Notes: a model not told the origin generated them from the letters alone. Counted from the stretch's first letter, positions 14,027 to 22,434 are shown. The stretch is DNA of 32,802 nt from Stagnihabitans sp038231775 (GCA_038231775.1 JBBRKS010000027.1:1-32802), one strand, 5' to 3'. Translations and numbers: made by a program.

Positions 14027-14030
14027 CCCC

Positions 14031-14075
14031 TTCCAATTGCTCCTTTGGAAATACTCAACGGGCGGCCTGGAGGGG
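14031..14075. repeat. Gene-end repeat (copy C), minus orientation
   Basis: On the minus strand it reads GAGTATTTCCAAAGGAGCAA with a G+C-rich region before it; on the plus strand AAATACTC is at 14049-14056. It lies between the stop codons of the kinase and the convergent sulfotransferase, with a GGGGG/CCCC hairpin beyond it. Confidence 0.5.
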
Positions 14076-14111
14076 GTGCCCAGCCCCGCCACGGGCGCAG
14101 CCGCCGCGCGC

Positions 14112-14930
14112 TTAGTCACCCAGCTTGGCGTGCACTTCGTCCAGATCAACCTCGCCCATCGGCATCTTGTTGGCCGGATTATCGAAATCGTATTTGAACA
14201 GCTGGAAATCGCGCTTGTAGATTTCCCACATCAAGTGCTTGGAAAGGCCGTCGAAATAATCCTCGACCGGGTGCAGCCGTTTGGGCCCATGGCCTTCGCT
14301 TTCGTTAAAGCGCGGAATGGTCTTTATGTCGATCATGTGCTTTGGTTTCATCTTGCGGATGACCTCTGCCATGCCTTCATCGAACTTCTCGGTGAAGATG
14401 ATCTTGTTGTAACGCCCGCCGTTCACGATAAAGGTCGACACATGGCCTGCCATCGCTGACCAGTGAATGTCAGGCTCCATCGGTTTTTTGAAGCGGATGG
14501 TGTCGCGGGCGAACAGCAAAAAGCGGCGGAACGAGGCGATCTGGTCAAACTCTGCCTTGCCGTCATCGCCGCCCACGTCGATCCCATATTTCTGCATCAG
14601 CATCGGCACCATGTTGCCGCGATAGCGTTTGCCGTTGCGCTGTATGCCGCAGACCTTGTCGAAAAAGCTGGACAGGATGCGCGTGTAGGGGTTGCGCACG
14701 CAGGTAAAGGCATAGGTCTTGCGCGCCTTGACCACCTTTTCGATGACAGGCTGGCTCGCCTCCATCGACCATTTGTGCATGCCCGATTGCGCGTCGTGAA
14801 TGTCGCCGTCGAAAAACACGCCATGATCGGCGAAGTACATGATCTGCCCGATGGTCGAGCAGGCACATTTGGGCACCACACGGTACACAACACTTTCACT
14901 GGACGTCATCCAGGTACCGGGAAAACCCAT
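14112..14930 (-). CDS. Sulfotransferase of the carbohydrate (HNK-1/chondroitin) type
   Basis: 272 aa; the ATG follows GGAGG with nine bases between. VPKCACSTIGQIM (about 19-31) is the 5'-phosphosulfate loop for PAPS, and FTCVRNPYTRILSSFFDKV the 3'-phosphate-binding Arg/Ser motif. The remaining sequence (HWSAMAGHVSTFIVNG, NKIIFTEKFDEGM) matches the family-2 sulfotransferases that sulfate sugars in animals and, in bacteria, exopolysaccharides. No signal peptide, so it acts in the cytoplasm. It is divergent from a glycosyltransferase gene, which suggests that a sugar made by that enzyme is its acceptor; this is inferred. Confidence 0.87.
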   Translation of the reverse strand: MGFPGTWMTSSESVVYRVVPKCACSTIGQIMYFADHGVFFDGDIHDAQSGMHKWSMEASQPVIEKVVKARKTYAFTCVRNPYTRILSSFFDKVCGIQRNGKRYRGNMVPMLMQKYGIDVGGDDGKAEFDQIASFRRFLLFARDTIRFKKPMEPDIHWSAMAGHVSTFIVNGGRYNKIIFTEKFDEGMAEVIRKMKPKHMIDIKTIPRFNESEGHGPKRLHPVEDYFDGLSKHLMWEIYKRDFQLFKYDFDNPANKMPMGEVDLDEVHAKLGD

Positions 14931-15081
14931 CTGCTGCTGCCTCCTGAAGCGGCTCGCGCCTGTTTCGCACGATCCCGCGGTAATTCTACGGCGAAAAGAA
15001 CAAAGAAACTCTGTCTTTTCAATGTCCGATAAAGCTATTTATGGCAACAAAGACCGTGTTGATCTGTGGAATGTGCACCGG

Positions 15082-16659
15082 ATGGCAAAAATTGCTTATA
15101 TTCTTCTGTGCCACAAGGACGCAGAGGGCATCATCGCCCAGGCGCAGCGTCTGACGGCGGCGGGCGATTTCATCGCGATCCACTTTGATGCCCGTGCCAA
15201 GCGTGAGGATTTTGAAAAGATCCGCAGCGCGCTGGCCGCCAACCCCGCCGTCACCTTCGCCGCCAAACGGGTCAAATGCGGCTGGGGAGAGTGGAGCCTG
15301 GTCGAAGCCACGCTGAATGCTGTCGCCTCTGCCGTCGAGGCGTTTCCCCGCGCCACCCACTTTTACATGCTGTCCGGCGATTGCATGCCCGCCAAGACCG
15401 CGGAATACGCGCATGAGTTTCTGGACACTGCCGAGTGCGACTATATCGAAAGCTTCGATTTCTTTGCCTCGGACTGGATCAAGACCGGCATCAAGGATGA
15501 ACGCCTGATCTACCGGCACTGGTTCAACGAACGCACGCAAAAATGGTGGTTTTACACCTCGATGCGCTGGCAGACCCGCCTGAAACTGACGCGCAAGGTG
15601 CCGCAGGACATCCAGATGATGATCGGCAGCCAGTGGTGGTGCCTGCGCCGCCGCACGATCGAAAAGTTGCTGGATTTCTGCAAGGGGCGTCCCGATGTGA
15701 TGCAGTTTTTCCGCACCACCTGGATTCCGGATGAGACGTTCTTTCAGACCATCGTGCGCCATCTGGTGCCTGAAGCAGAGATCAAACCGCGCAGCCTGAC
15801 TTTCCTGATGTTCACCGATTACGGCTTGCCTGTGACGTTTTACAACGACCACTACGACCTGCTGTTGTCACAGGATTACCTGTTCGCCCGCAAGATAAGC
15901 CCGGATGCCAAGGACCTGAAAGAACGCCTTGGCGCGCTGTATTCGGCGACAGGCGTGAACTTCGGCATCTCGAACGAAGGGCGCATCCTGTTTCAGTTCA
16001 TCGCCAACCGGGGCCGCATCGGTCGGCGCTATTCACCCCGGTTCTGGGAGAATGAAAGCTCTCTCGGACGCAACCGCACGCTTTTGATGGTGACCTGCAA
16101 GAAATGGCACGTGGCCAAACGTCTGGTGGACCGCATCCGCCAGGTGACCAACCTGCCGGCCGTGGAATATCTGTTCAACGAGGCTGCCACCGTCCTGCCC
16201 GATCTGGGCGGCATCCAGACCACGCTGGAAAAACGCACGCGGCACCGGCGTGCGCTGGTGCGGATGTTGTTTGACTATTGGCAGACCGACAGTCTGGTCG
16301 TCTGCATCGACCCGGCCAACACCGACCTGATGCAGGATTTCTACAACGACAAGGCCAAGGTCCGGTTGCTGGAAATTGAGTGTGAGTTTACCGACGACTA
16401 CCTGATCGGCCACGCCAAACGGGTGGGCCTTGCCGCCGACCGCACCCCGCAAGAGGTGCTGGACCGCCTGTTGCCGACGATCCGCTACGATGTGCGCTTT
16501 GAATCTGACCGCATCCGCGACGCGGGCTTTGCAGGCTTTTACCAATTGCGCCAGACCGCCTCGGTCGATGAAAACACCGTGCCACTGGCAGAGTTTCTGG
16601 ATATCCCTGCCGACAAGGCCCGTGAGATTGCGGCCACCCATTACCTATTTGTGGACTGA
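15082..16659 (+). CDS. GT14 (core-2/I-branching type) glycosyltransferase with DUF5928 domain
   Basis: 525 aa from ATG 15082 (MAKIAYILLCHKDAEGI); a start at ATG 15022 adds 20 residues and neither has a strong ribosome-binding site. Residues 1-260 are the branching enzyme core: IAIHFDARAKREDF, VKCGWGEWSLVEATLN, HFYMLSGDCMPAKTAEYAHEF (SGDCMP is the family motif), IGSQWWCLRRRTI and WIPDETFFQTIV. In animals the family transfers GlcNAc in beta-1,6 linkage. Residues about 340-500 form the domain known from Rhodobacteraceae as DUF5928 (RNRTLLMVTCKKWHVAKRLV, VVCIDPANTDLMQDFYND). It lies between a divergent sulfotransferase and a HIT gene, so it probably belongs to a sulfated surface-glycan pathway; specificity unknown. 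Confidence 0.86.
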   Translation: MAKIAYILLCHKDAEGIIAQAQRLTAAGDFIAIHFDARAKREDFEKIRSALAANPAVTFAAKRVKCGWGEWSLVEATLNAVASAVEAFPRATHFYMLSGDCMPAKTAEYAHEFLDTAECDYIESFDFFASDWIKTGIKDERLIYRHWFNERTQKWWFYTSMRWQTRLKLTRKVPQDIQMMIGSQWWCLRRRTIEKLLDFCKGRPDVMQFFRTTWIPDETFFQTIVRHLVPEAEIKPRSLTFLMFTDYGLPVTFYNDHYDLLLSQDYLFARKISPDAKDLKERLGALYSATGVNFGISNEGRILFQFIANRGRIGRRYSPRFWENESSLGRNRTLLMVTCKKWHVAKRLVDRIRQVTNLPAVEYLFNEAATVLPDLGGIQTTLEKRTRHRRALVRMLFDYWQTDSLVVCIDPANTDLMQDFYNDKAKVRLLEIECEFTDDYLIGHAKRVGLAADRTPQEVLDRLLPTIRYDVRFESDRIRDAGFAGFYQLRQTASVDENTVPLAEFLDIPADKAREIAATHYLFVD

Positions 16660-16662
16660 CCC

Positions 16663-17034
16663 ATGACCTATACCTATGACCCGCAAAACATCTTCGCCCG
16701 CATCTTGCGGGGCGAGATTCCGAACAAGACCGTGCTGGAAACCGCCCACACGCTGGCCTTCCACGACATCCACCCGCAAGCGCCGGTTCACGTGCTGGTC
16801 ATCCCCAAAGGCCCTTACGTGACCTTCGACCATTTCGCGGCCGTGGCCTCGCCCGAAGAGCTGACCGATTTTCACCGCACCGCAGCGCAAGTCTGCACGA
16901 TGCTGAACATCGCCCCGGGCTACGGCTACCGCGCCATCACCAACAGCGGGGGCCACGGGATGCAAGAGGTTCCCCATTACCACCTGCACATTCTGGCCGG
17001 ACGGGCTCTGGGGCGGCTGGTCGACCCGGTCTGA
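16663..17034 (+). CDS. HIT-family nucleotide hydrolase
   Basis: 123 aa. Begins three bases after the glycosyltransferase stop, so the pair is likely cotranscribed. NIFARILRGEIPNKTVLE and APVHVLVIPKGPYVTF are the HINT-type start and middle, and HGMQEVPHYHLHILAGR holds the H-x-H-x-H triad (His105, 107, 109) that attacks the alpha phosphate of purine nucleotide conjugates. Hydrolyses aminoacyl-AMP or AMP-amine compounds in relatives. The link to the glycan gene is probably only one of convenience. Confidence 0.92.
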   Translation: MTYTYDPQNIFARILRGEIPNKTVLETAHTLAFHDIHPQAPVHVLVIPKGPYVTFDHFAAVASPEELTDFHRTAAQVCTMLNIAPGYGYRAITNSGGHGMQEVPHYHLHILAGRALGRLVDPV

Positions 17035-17058
17035 CACGAACGCGCTCTGCGGACCCGG

Positions 17059-17113
17059 CTGGGGGGGGTTCACACCCCCCAGACCCGCTGTGGAGTATTT
17101 GTGCTTGGATGAA
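17059..17113 (+). repeat. Gene-end repeat (copy D) with G-rich hairpin
   Basis: GGGGGG (17063-17068) pairs with CCCCCC (17075-17080), and TGGAGTATTT (17091-17100) then a purine-rich end follow. It lies between the convergent HIT and terC stop codons. The G6/C6 hairpin gives it terminator-like potential without a long T-run. Confidence 0.55.
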
Positions 17114-17128
17114 GTTGCAGGACGAAGG

Positions 17129-18082
17129 TCATGGCAGTTGCGTCGTGTTTCGGGTTTTCCACAGCGAGACTGCAACGCCCGTGGTCAGGATCGCGGCGGT
17201 GATGCCCAAGGACAGGCTGGCTGGCAACTTGTCCCACGCCAGCCAGTCGGCGATGAACATCTTTGATCCGATGAAGATCAGCAGGGCAGACAGCGCGTAT
17301 TTCAGATAGGCAAAGCGGTGCAGGATGGCCGACAGCGCGAAGTACAACGCCCGCAAGCCAAGGATCGCAAAGATGTTTGACGTGTAGACCAGAAACGGGT
17401 CCGCCGTGATGGCAAACACCGCCGGAACGGAATCGACCGCAAAGATCAGGTCGGCGGTTTCGACCATGATCAGGGCAAGCAAAAGCGGTGTTCCAAACAG
17501 AACTCCGCTGCGCCTGACGAAAAAGGCAGACCCCTCCAGCCCCTCGGTCAGCCGCAGGTGCGCTTTCAGCCAGCGCATCAGGGTATTGTCCTGTGGCGCA
17601 TGGTCATCCTTGGCAAACAGCATCCGTATCCCGGTCAGGATCAGGAAGGCGGCAAAGACGTACAACACCCAGTGGTATTCTGCCACCAGCTTAGCCCCCA
17701 CCGCGATCATCGCCCCGCGCAGCACGATCACCCCCAGCACGCCCCAGAACAGCACGCGGTGCTGCAAGGCGCGCGGGATGGCGAGGCTACTGAAAATCAG
17801 CGCCATGACAAAAACGTTGTCCATCGACAGCGACTTTTCGACGACAAACGCCGTCAGGTAACTTGACGCCGCCCCCGCCCCCATCTGCCAGCCGACAAAG
17901 CCCGAAAACGCCACGCCCAGCGAGATATACACCGCCGACAACCGCAGGCTTTCGCCCACGCCAATCTCTTTGGCGGTTTTGTGGAACAGGCCCAAATCGG
18001 CCGCCAGCAACAGCGCCACGACGCCCAGAAAGCTAAGCCACATCCAGACCGGTGTGCCCATGAAAAGTGTTGTGATATCCAT
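17129..18082 (-). CDS. TerC-family integral membrane protein (Alx-like)
   Basis: 317 aa from ATG 18082 (MDITTLFMG), with GAGAGG upstream. About nine membrane segments. The family motifs are VVEKSLSMDNVFV (acidic residues in the membrane), ETADLIFAVDSVPAVFAIT and TSNIFAILGLRALYF. Members export or balance manganese or protect from metal and alkaline stress, often under manganese riboswitch control in enterobacteria and Bacillus. A structured leader precedes it here. In the same direction as the reductase gene upstream. Confidence 0.9.
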   Translation of the reverse strand: MDITTLFMGTPVWMWLSFLGVVALLLAADLGLFHKTAKEIGVGESLRLSAVYISLGVAFSGFVGWQMGAGAASSYLTAFVVEKSLSMDNVFVMALIFSSLAIPRALQHRVLFWGVLGVIVLRGAMIAVGAKLVAEYHWVLYVFAAFLILTGIRMLFAKDDHAPQDNTLMRWLKAHLRLTEGLEGSAFFVRRSGVLFGTPLLLALIMVETADLIFAVDSVPAVFAITADPFLVYTSNIFAILGLRALYFALSAILHRFAYLKYALSALLIFIGSKMFIADWLAWDKLPASLSLGITAAILTTGVAVSLWKTRNTTQLP

Positions 18083-18178
18083 CTCGACCTCTCTGACAAG
18101 GCTCGAAATGGGTTCGCCCCACATCGAGCGTACTCGATGCGATCCGACATCACGATCCGTCAGGGAACGTCAGAGGGG
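18083..18178 (-). promoter_or_regulatory. Structured leader of the terC gene
   Basis: Read on the minus strand, CTCTGAC (18175-18169) can pair with GTCAGAG (18097-18091), enclosing the leader and placing the Shine-Dalgarno GAGAGG in the closing stem. Inside, CATCGAG/CTCGATG (18122-18128 and 18133-18139) makes a 7-bp hairpin. The consensus core of the yybP-ykoY manganese riboswitch is not recognised, so I call only a structured 5' region. An RNA fold and covariance test would decide. Confidence 0.4.
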
Positions 18179-18212
18179 CCCGGCCTGCACACCCAAGATG
18201 GGAAGGCCGGGC
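18178..18212 (-). other. Hairpin after the reductase gene
   Basis: GCCCGGCCT (18178-18186) pairs perfectly with AGGCCGGGC (18204-18212) over a 17-base loop. It begins just downstream (minus strand) of the reductase stop at 18219. No T-run follows, so it may be a transcript-end stabiliser or a processing site rather than a full terminator, and transcription might continue into terC. Confidence 0.55.
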
Positions 18213-18218
18213 GGCACT

Positions 18219-19070
18219 TCAACCCTCAGGATGTCGGCTTTCAGCGGCAAGAATGGCGGCAAGGCCCTCGCGGTAGGTCGGATAGGCCAGCTTCACCCCA
18301 AGAACCGACTTGATCCGGTCATTCCGCACCCGTTTGTTCTCGGCATAAAACGACCGCGCCATCGGGGTCATTTCGGCATCCTCATAGGGCACGATCGGAG
18401 GTTCGGGCAGGTTCAGCAGCCGGGCGGCCAAGCCAAGGATATCCTCGGGCGAGGCGGGGTCATCGTCGCAGACGTTGTAGACCCCGGGGCAGGGCCGCGA
18501 AATCGCCGCCTCCAGCACATTGGCGATATCCTCGACATGGATGCGCGAAAAGACCTGACCGGGTTTGTGGATGCGCCGTGCCGTGCCGTCGCGCACCTTT
18601 TCAAACGGGCCGCGACCGGGTCCGTAAATGCCTGCCAGCCGGAAGATATGCAGCGGCAGGCCCAGTGCCGCCCAATCCGCCTCGGCCTTGGCGCGCGCGG
18701 CCCCCCGTGCGGTGGTGGGGGCCAGCGGCGTCGTCTCATCCACCCAATCGCCGTTGTGATGGCCGTAGACGGCCGTGGTCGACAGATAGCCCACCCAGTC
18801 CAGCCCGGCCCGCGCGATCTGAGGGCCCCAGGCGGCCAGAACCGGATCGGCGTCGCCGGGCGCCACCGAAGACAGAAGGTGGCTCGCTTGCGCCAGCGCA
18901 GGCCCAAGATCGGCGTCAGGCCAAACCAGCACCTGAACCCCGGAACCGCGCAATGCGGCAGCCGCAGCCTCGGTCCGCGTCGTGCCGATGATGCGCCAGC
19001 CTTGCGGCAACAGCTTGGCCGCCAGCGCCTGCGCCGAATAGCCGTGACCAATGGACAGCAATGTTTTCAT
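18219..19070 (-). CDS. NAD(P)-dependent epimerase/reductase, YeeZ-like
   Basis: 283 aa from ATG 19070 (MKTLLSIGHGYSAQALA); the ATG at 19091 adds seven residues. An extended/atypical short-chain dehydrogenase fold: the nucleotide-binding start is S-I-G-H-G-Y-S-A (the GxGYxxxxLA form of the YeeZ group rather than GxxGxxG), then VGYLSTTAVYGHHNGDWV with the active-site Ser-x-x-x-Val-Tyr region, FRLAGIYGPGR and RIHVEDIANVL. The substrate is unknown. Divergent from amn. Confidence 0.85.
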   Translation of the reverse strand: MKTLLSIGHGYSAQALAAKLLPQGWRIIGTTRTEAAAAALRGSGVQVLVWPDADLGPALAQASHLLSSVAPGDADPVLAAWGPQIARAGLDWVGYLSTTAVYGHHNGDWVDETTPLAPTTARGAARAKAEADWAALGLPLHIFRLAGIYGPGRGPFEKVRDGTARRIHKPGQVFSRIHVEDIANVLEAAISRPCPGVYNVCDDDPASPEDILGLAARLLNLPEPPIVPYEDAEMTPMARSFYAENKRVRNDRIKSVLGVKLAYPTYREGLAAILAAESRHPEG

Positions 19071-19193
19071 GCCCGCTTTATCGCCTTGCACACCGCGCCC
19101 CGCAAGCCGCCTGACACGCCTTCATCAGAACTTCACTTGCCTAAGACCCATACGCCCCTTTACATGCCCGATCAAAGTGATGGGACGCCCGTG

Positions 19194-20666
19194 ATGCATG
19201 ACGAGATTTGCCTGACCCCTGCCGCCACCGAACCGCAAATGTTCACCGATGCCGCAAAAGCCGTGGCCCAGTTAGAGGCGCTTTATGCGCAGGCGACCAC
19301 CTTTCTGGGCGAAAGCTTTTCTGCGGCGGTCAAGTCCGGCAAACCCCAGTCCCGCGTGCGTGCTTACTACCCCGAAATCCGCCTGACCGTCAGCAGCCAT
19401 GACAAGGTCGACTCCCGCCTGTCGTTTGGCCATGTGTCGCATCCCGGCAGCTATGCCACCACCGTCACCCGGCCCGACCTGTTTCGCAACTATCTGATCC
19501 AGCAGATCAGCCTGCTGATGGAAAACCACGGAGTCTCGGTTCAGATCGGCCTGTCCGACACGCCGATCCCGTTGCACTTTGCCGTCGCTGGCAACCCGGA
19601 AATGACCGTACCGCATCAGGGTGTGCTGGACTTTACTTTGCGCGATGTGTTCGACGTGCCCGACCTTGCCACCACCAATGACGACATCGTCAACGGCCAG
19701 CGCACCCGCAACTCCGACGGCTCGTACCCCTTGGCCCCCTTCACGGCACAGCGCGTGGACTATTCGCTGGCCCGCCTGAGCCACTACACCGCGACCGACC
19801 CGATCCACTTTCAGAATTACGTCCTGTTCACCAACTACCAGTTTTACGTGGACGAGTTTGAATTCATGGCCCGCGCCGCTTTGTCCAACCCCGACAACGG
19901 CTATACCGAGTTTGTTGCGGGCGGCAATTCCAGCATCACATCCGGTGACGGCATCCTTGCCCCGTCCAGCAAAACGCCGCAGATGCCGACCTATCACCTC
20001 AAACGCGCCGACGGGAACGGGATCACACTGGTCAACATCGGCGTCGGCCCGTCGAATGCCAAAACCGCCACCGACCACATCGCCGTGCTGCGCCCGCACG
20101 CCTGGCTGATGCTGGGCCACTGTGCGGGCCTGCGCAACAGCCAGAACCTTGGCGACTTCTGCCTCGCCCACGCCTATCTGCGCGAAGATCACGTGCTGGA
20201 CGATGATTTGCCGATCTGGGTGCCGATCCCCGCACTGGCCGAGATTCAGATTGCACTGCAGGACGCCGTAGCTGAAGTGACCAAGCTTGAGGGCTACGAG
20301 CTGAAACGCATCATGCGCACCGGCACGGTCGCCACCATCGACAACCGCAACTGGGAGCTGCGCGACCAGTCCGGCCCGGTCCGCCGCCTAAGCCAGTCAC
20401 GCGCCATTGCGCTCGACATGGAATCGGCCACCATCGCCGCCAACGGCTTTCGGTTCCGCGTGCCCTACGGCACCTTGCTGTGTGTCTCAGACAAGCCCCT
20501 GTACGGAGAGTTGAAACTGCCCGGGATGGCGTCAGACTTCTACAAAACCCAGGTCTCGCGCCATTTGCAGGTCGGTATCCGCGCGATGGAGCGTCTGCGG
20601 GAAATGCCGCTGGGCCGCATCCACAGCCGCAAATTGCGCAGCTTTGACGAAACCGCATTCCTTTAG
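19194..20666 (+). CDS. amn: AMP nucleosidase
   Basis: 490 aa from ATG 19194; ATG 19164 would add ten residues, and neither has a good ribosome-binding site. Cleaves AMP to adenine and ribose-5-phosphate, controlling AMP pool size. An N-terminal regulatory region (to about residue 180) includes VRAYYPEIRLTV and PFTAQRVDYSLARLSHYT; the C-terminal nucleoside phosphorylase-like domain includes VGPSNAKTATDHIAVLRPHA, LGHCAGLRNSQNLGDFCLAH, DMESATIAANGFRFRVPYGT (purine-binding Met-Glu-Ser) and CVSDKPLYGELKLPG with the catalytic aspartate. The open frame extends upstream but that part is antisense to the neighbouring gene. Confidence 0.92.
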   Translation: MHDEICLTPAATEPQMFTDAAKAVAQLEALYAQATTFLGESFSAAVKSGKPQSRVRAYYPEIRLTVSSHDKVDSRLSFGHVSHPGSYATTVTRPDLFRNYLIQQISLLMENHGVSVQIGLSDTPIPLHFAVAGNPEMTVPHQGVLDFTLRDVFDVPDLATTNDDIVNGQRTRNSDGSYPLAPFTAQRVDYSLARLSHYTATDPIHFQNYVLFTNYQFYVDEFEFMARAALSNPDNGYTEFVAGGNSSITSGDGILAPSSKTPQMPTYHLKRADGNGITLVNIGVGPSNAKTATDHIAVLRPHAWLMLGHCAGLRNSQNLGDFCLAHAYLREDHVLDDDLPIWVPIPALAEIQIALQDAVAEVTKLEGYELKRIMRTGTVATIDNRNWELRDQSGPVRRLSQSRAIALDMESATIAANGFRFRVPYGTLLCVSDKPLYGELKLPGMASDFYKTQVSRHLQVGIRAMERLREMPLGRIHSRKLRSFDETAFL

Positions 20667-20697
20667 GGTAGAATTCACCAAAAACGCGCAAAAAAGC

Positions 20698-20726
20698 TTG
20701 CCTTGGCGACCAAAAACCTGTGTAGC
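20698..20726 (+). promoter_or_regulatory. Weak candidate promoter for the HU gene
   Basis: TTGCCT (20698-20703) and TGTAGC (20721-20726) are 17 bases apart, about 70 bases before the HU start. The -35 box is fair and the -10 is poor, so this is only a candidate. Confidence 0.3.
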
Positions 20727-20794
20727 CAGCGCCACAGCCGTCAAGGCGCAAGTAAAGATACCCGCAACCGGGATCACACCAAAGGGACAGTGAC

Positions 20795-21082
20795 ATGAAC
20801 AAACCGATGACCAAGACTCAGCTTGTGGCCGCCTTGGCCGATGCGATGGGCGCTGACAAAAAGACCGCCTCCGCAGCCCTTGACGCCATCTCGGCCGTCG
20901 TTGCGCGTGAAGTTGCTGCCGGTGGCGCCATCACCTTGCCCGGCCTTGGCAAGATCGCCTGCCGCGCCCGCCCCGAGCGTATGGTCCGCAACCCCGCCAC
21001 TGGCGAAAGTGTCACCAAGGCTGCCGACAAGCAGGTCAAGTTCACCATCGCCAAGGCGCTGAAAGACAGCGTCAACGCCTGA
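20795..21082 (+). CDS. HU-family DNA-binding protein
   Basis: 95 aa. Starts MTKTQLVAALADAMGADKKT after a short MNKP extension; the HU/IHF fold continues with AITLPGLGKIACRARPERMV and the beta-arm RNPATGESVTKAADKQVKF, where the Arg-Asn-Pro-Ala-Thr-Gly turn intercalates into DNA. Homodimeric nucleoid protein. This version is slightly longer and less basic than classic HupB; in this family, genomes often have several HU copies. A hairpin follows its stop. Confidence 0.9.
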   Translation: MNKPMTKTQLVAALADAMGADKKTASAALDAISAVVAREVAAGGAITLPGLGKIACRARPERMVRNPATGESVTKAADKQVKFTIAKALKDSVNA

Positions 21083-21090
21083 TCGCATCT

Positions 21091-21115
21091 CAGGGTCGCC
21101 CCAGCGGCGGCCCTG
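21091..21115 (+). other. Hairpin after the HU gene
   Basis: CAGGGTCGCC (21091-21100) pairs with GGCGGCCCTG (21106-21115) over CCAGC, ten pairs with one T-G wobble. It is followed by TTCCCC, so termination is weak at best. It lies between HU and the VOC gene. Confidence 0.6.
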
Positions 21116-21145
21116 TTCCCCACGACAGCGGTGAAAGGGCCTCTG

Positions 21146-21514
21146 ATGGCAAAAGTAACCGGCATTGGCGGCGTGTTCTTTCGGGCCACTGACCCCACGG
21201 TTTTGGGCGAATGGTACGCAACCCATCTGGGCATGGTCACCGGACACACCCCGTGGGATCAGGCGGCTGGCCCGACCGTGTTTGCCCCCTTCCCCGCCGC
21301 CACCGACTATTTCCCCGCGACACATCAGTTTATGCTGAACCTCCGTGTGGATGACCTGCCCGCCCTGATCGCTGATCTGAACGCCGCAGGCATTGCGACC
21401 GAAACCCGTGCGGAATGGGACGGCCCCTATGGTCTTTTTGCCCGCATCCATGACCCAGAGGGCAACCCGGTCGAACTGTGGCAACACCCCGCCCCGTCGC
21501 CATCCGCCTCATGA
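21146..21514 (+). CDS. VOC (glyoxalase/bleomycin resistance) superfamily protein
   Basis: 122 aa from ATG 21146, preceded by AAAGGG; a GTG at 21131 could extend it. Two paired beta-alpha-beta-beta-beta units: FFRATDPTVLGEWYATHLGM in the first, and FMLNLRVDDLPALIADLNA and IHDPEGNPVELWQ in the second. The final Glu in NPVELWQ is the usual metal ligand. Substrate unknown. The stop overlaps the EamA start (ATGA), so the two genes are coupled. Confidence 0.85.
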   Translation: MAKVTGIGGVFFRATDPTVLGEWYATHLGMVTGHTPWDQAAGPTVFAPFPAATDYFPATHQFMLNLRVDDLPALIADLNAAGIATETRAEWDGPYGLFARIHDPEGNPVELWQHPAPSPSAS

Positions 21515-22434
21515 CCACCGCCCCGGTAACCAGCAGCCCCGTGACCGCCATTCCCGCAAAGATCGACCTGACAGCCCTGTTCATGGGCCTGATCTTTTCG
21601 TTCATGTGGTCTTCGGCCTTTGCAACCGGGCGGATCATCGTGGTCGATGCGTCACCCCTTTTGGTGCTGGCGCTGCGCTTTCTGATCTCTGGCTGTATCG
21701 CTGTGACCATCGCCCGGCTGCGCGGCCAAAGCTGGCGCCTGTCGCGCCCGGTGGCCCGTTCGGTCATAGTCTTCGGGCTGTGCCAGAACGCGCTTTACCT
21801 CGGCCTGAATTTCATAGCGCTGCAATGGGTTGAAGGCTCGCTCGCCTCGGTCATCGCCTCTGCCATGCCGCTGCTGGTCGCCACCATCGGCTTTGCGACG
21901 GGTGAACGCCTGCCCAAACTTGGCCTTGCGGGTCTGGCCGCAGGCTTTGCCGGTGTCGCCGTGATCATGGCCAGCCGCATCACCCATGGCGCTGACCCGA
22001 CCGGCGTGGCCCTGTGCGTGATCGGTGCCACAGCTTTGGCCTTTGCGACCCGGTTGGTGAAATCGGTCAGCGCCGGTGGCAACCTTCTGATGGTGGTCGG
22101 CCTGCAAATGCTGGTCGGTTCCGCCATCCTCGCCGTAGCCGCGATGGCGTTTGAGATTCCACGCCTGAACCTGACGCCGCACCTGATCCTGGCGCTGACC
22201 TACCAGATTTTCATCCCCGGCCTGACCGCGACCCTGCTGTGGTTCTCATTGGTTGGCCGCATCGGGGCGATCCGCGCCTCGACCTTCCACTTCCTGAACC
22301 CGTTCTTCGGTGTCGCCGTCGCGGCCGTCCTGCTGCACGAGGAAATCACCCTCACCGATGTGATAGGCGTGATGATCGCCATGGCCGGCATCCTAGCGGT
22401 GCAAATTTCCCGCCAGACCCTGAAGGCCCCGTAG
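21511..22434 (+). CDS. EamA/RhaT-type (DMT) transporter
   Basis: 307 aa with about ten membrane helices in two EamA repeats of five. The first begins LTALFMGLIFSFMWSSAFAT and the second near ADPTGVALCVIGATALAFAT; ASTFHFLNPFFGVAVAAVLL with the E-E-x-x-x-x-D-x-x-G end is typical of the second repeat. Probably an exporter of amino acids or other metabolites; substrate unknown. A palindrome follows, and the convergent gene is a GST. Confidence 0.87.
   Translation: MTTAPVTSSPVTAIPAKIDLTALFMGLIFSFMWSSAFATGRIIVVDASPLLVLALRFLISGCIAVTIARLRGQSWRLSRPVARSVIVFGLCQNALYLGLNFIALQWVEGSLASVIASAMPLLVATIGFATGERLPKLGLAGLAAGFAGVAVIMASRITHGADPTGVALCVIGATALAFATRLVKSVSAGGNLLMVVGLQMLVGSAILAVAAMAFEIPRLNLTPHLILALTYQIFIPGLTATLLWFSLVGRIGAIRASTFHFLNPFFGVAVAAVLLHEEITLTDVIGVMIAMAGILAVQISRQTLKAP

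Noticed and set aside
18083..18178. yybP-ykoY manganese riboswitch before terC
   Set aside because: The consensus conserved blocks are not visible, so only a structured leader is reported.
17970..19193. Long upstream extension of amn
   Set aside because: It is antisense to the reductase and terC genes and is unlike AMP nucleosidase.
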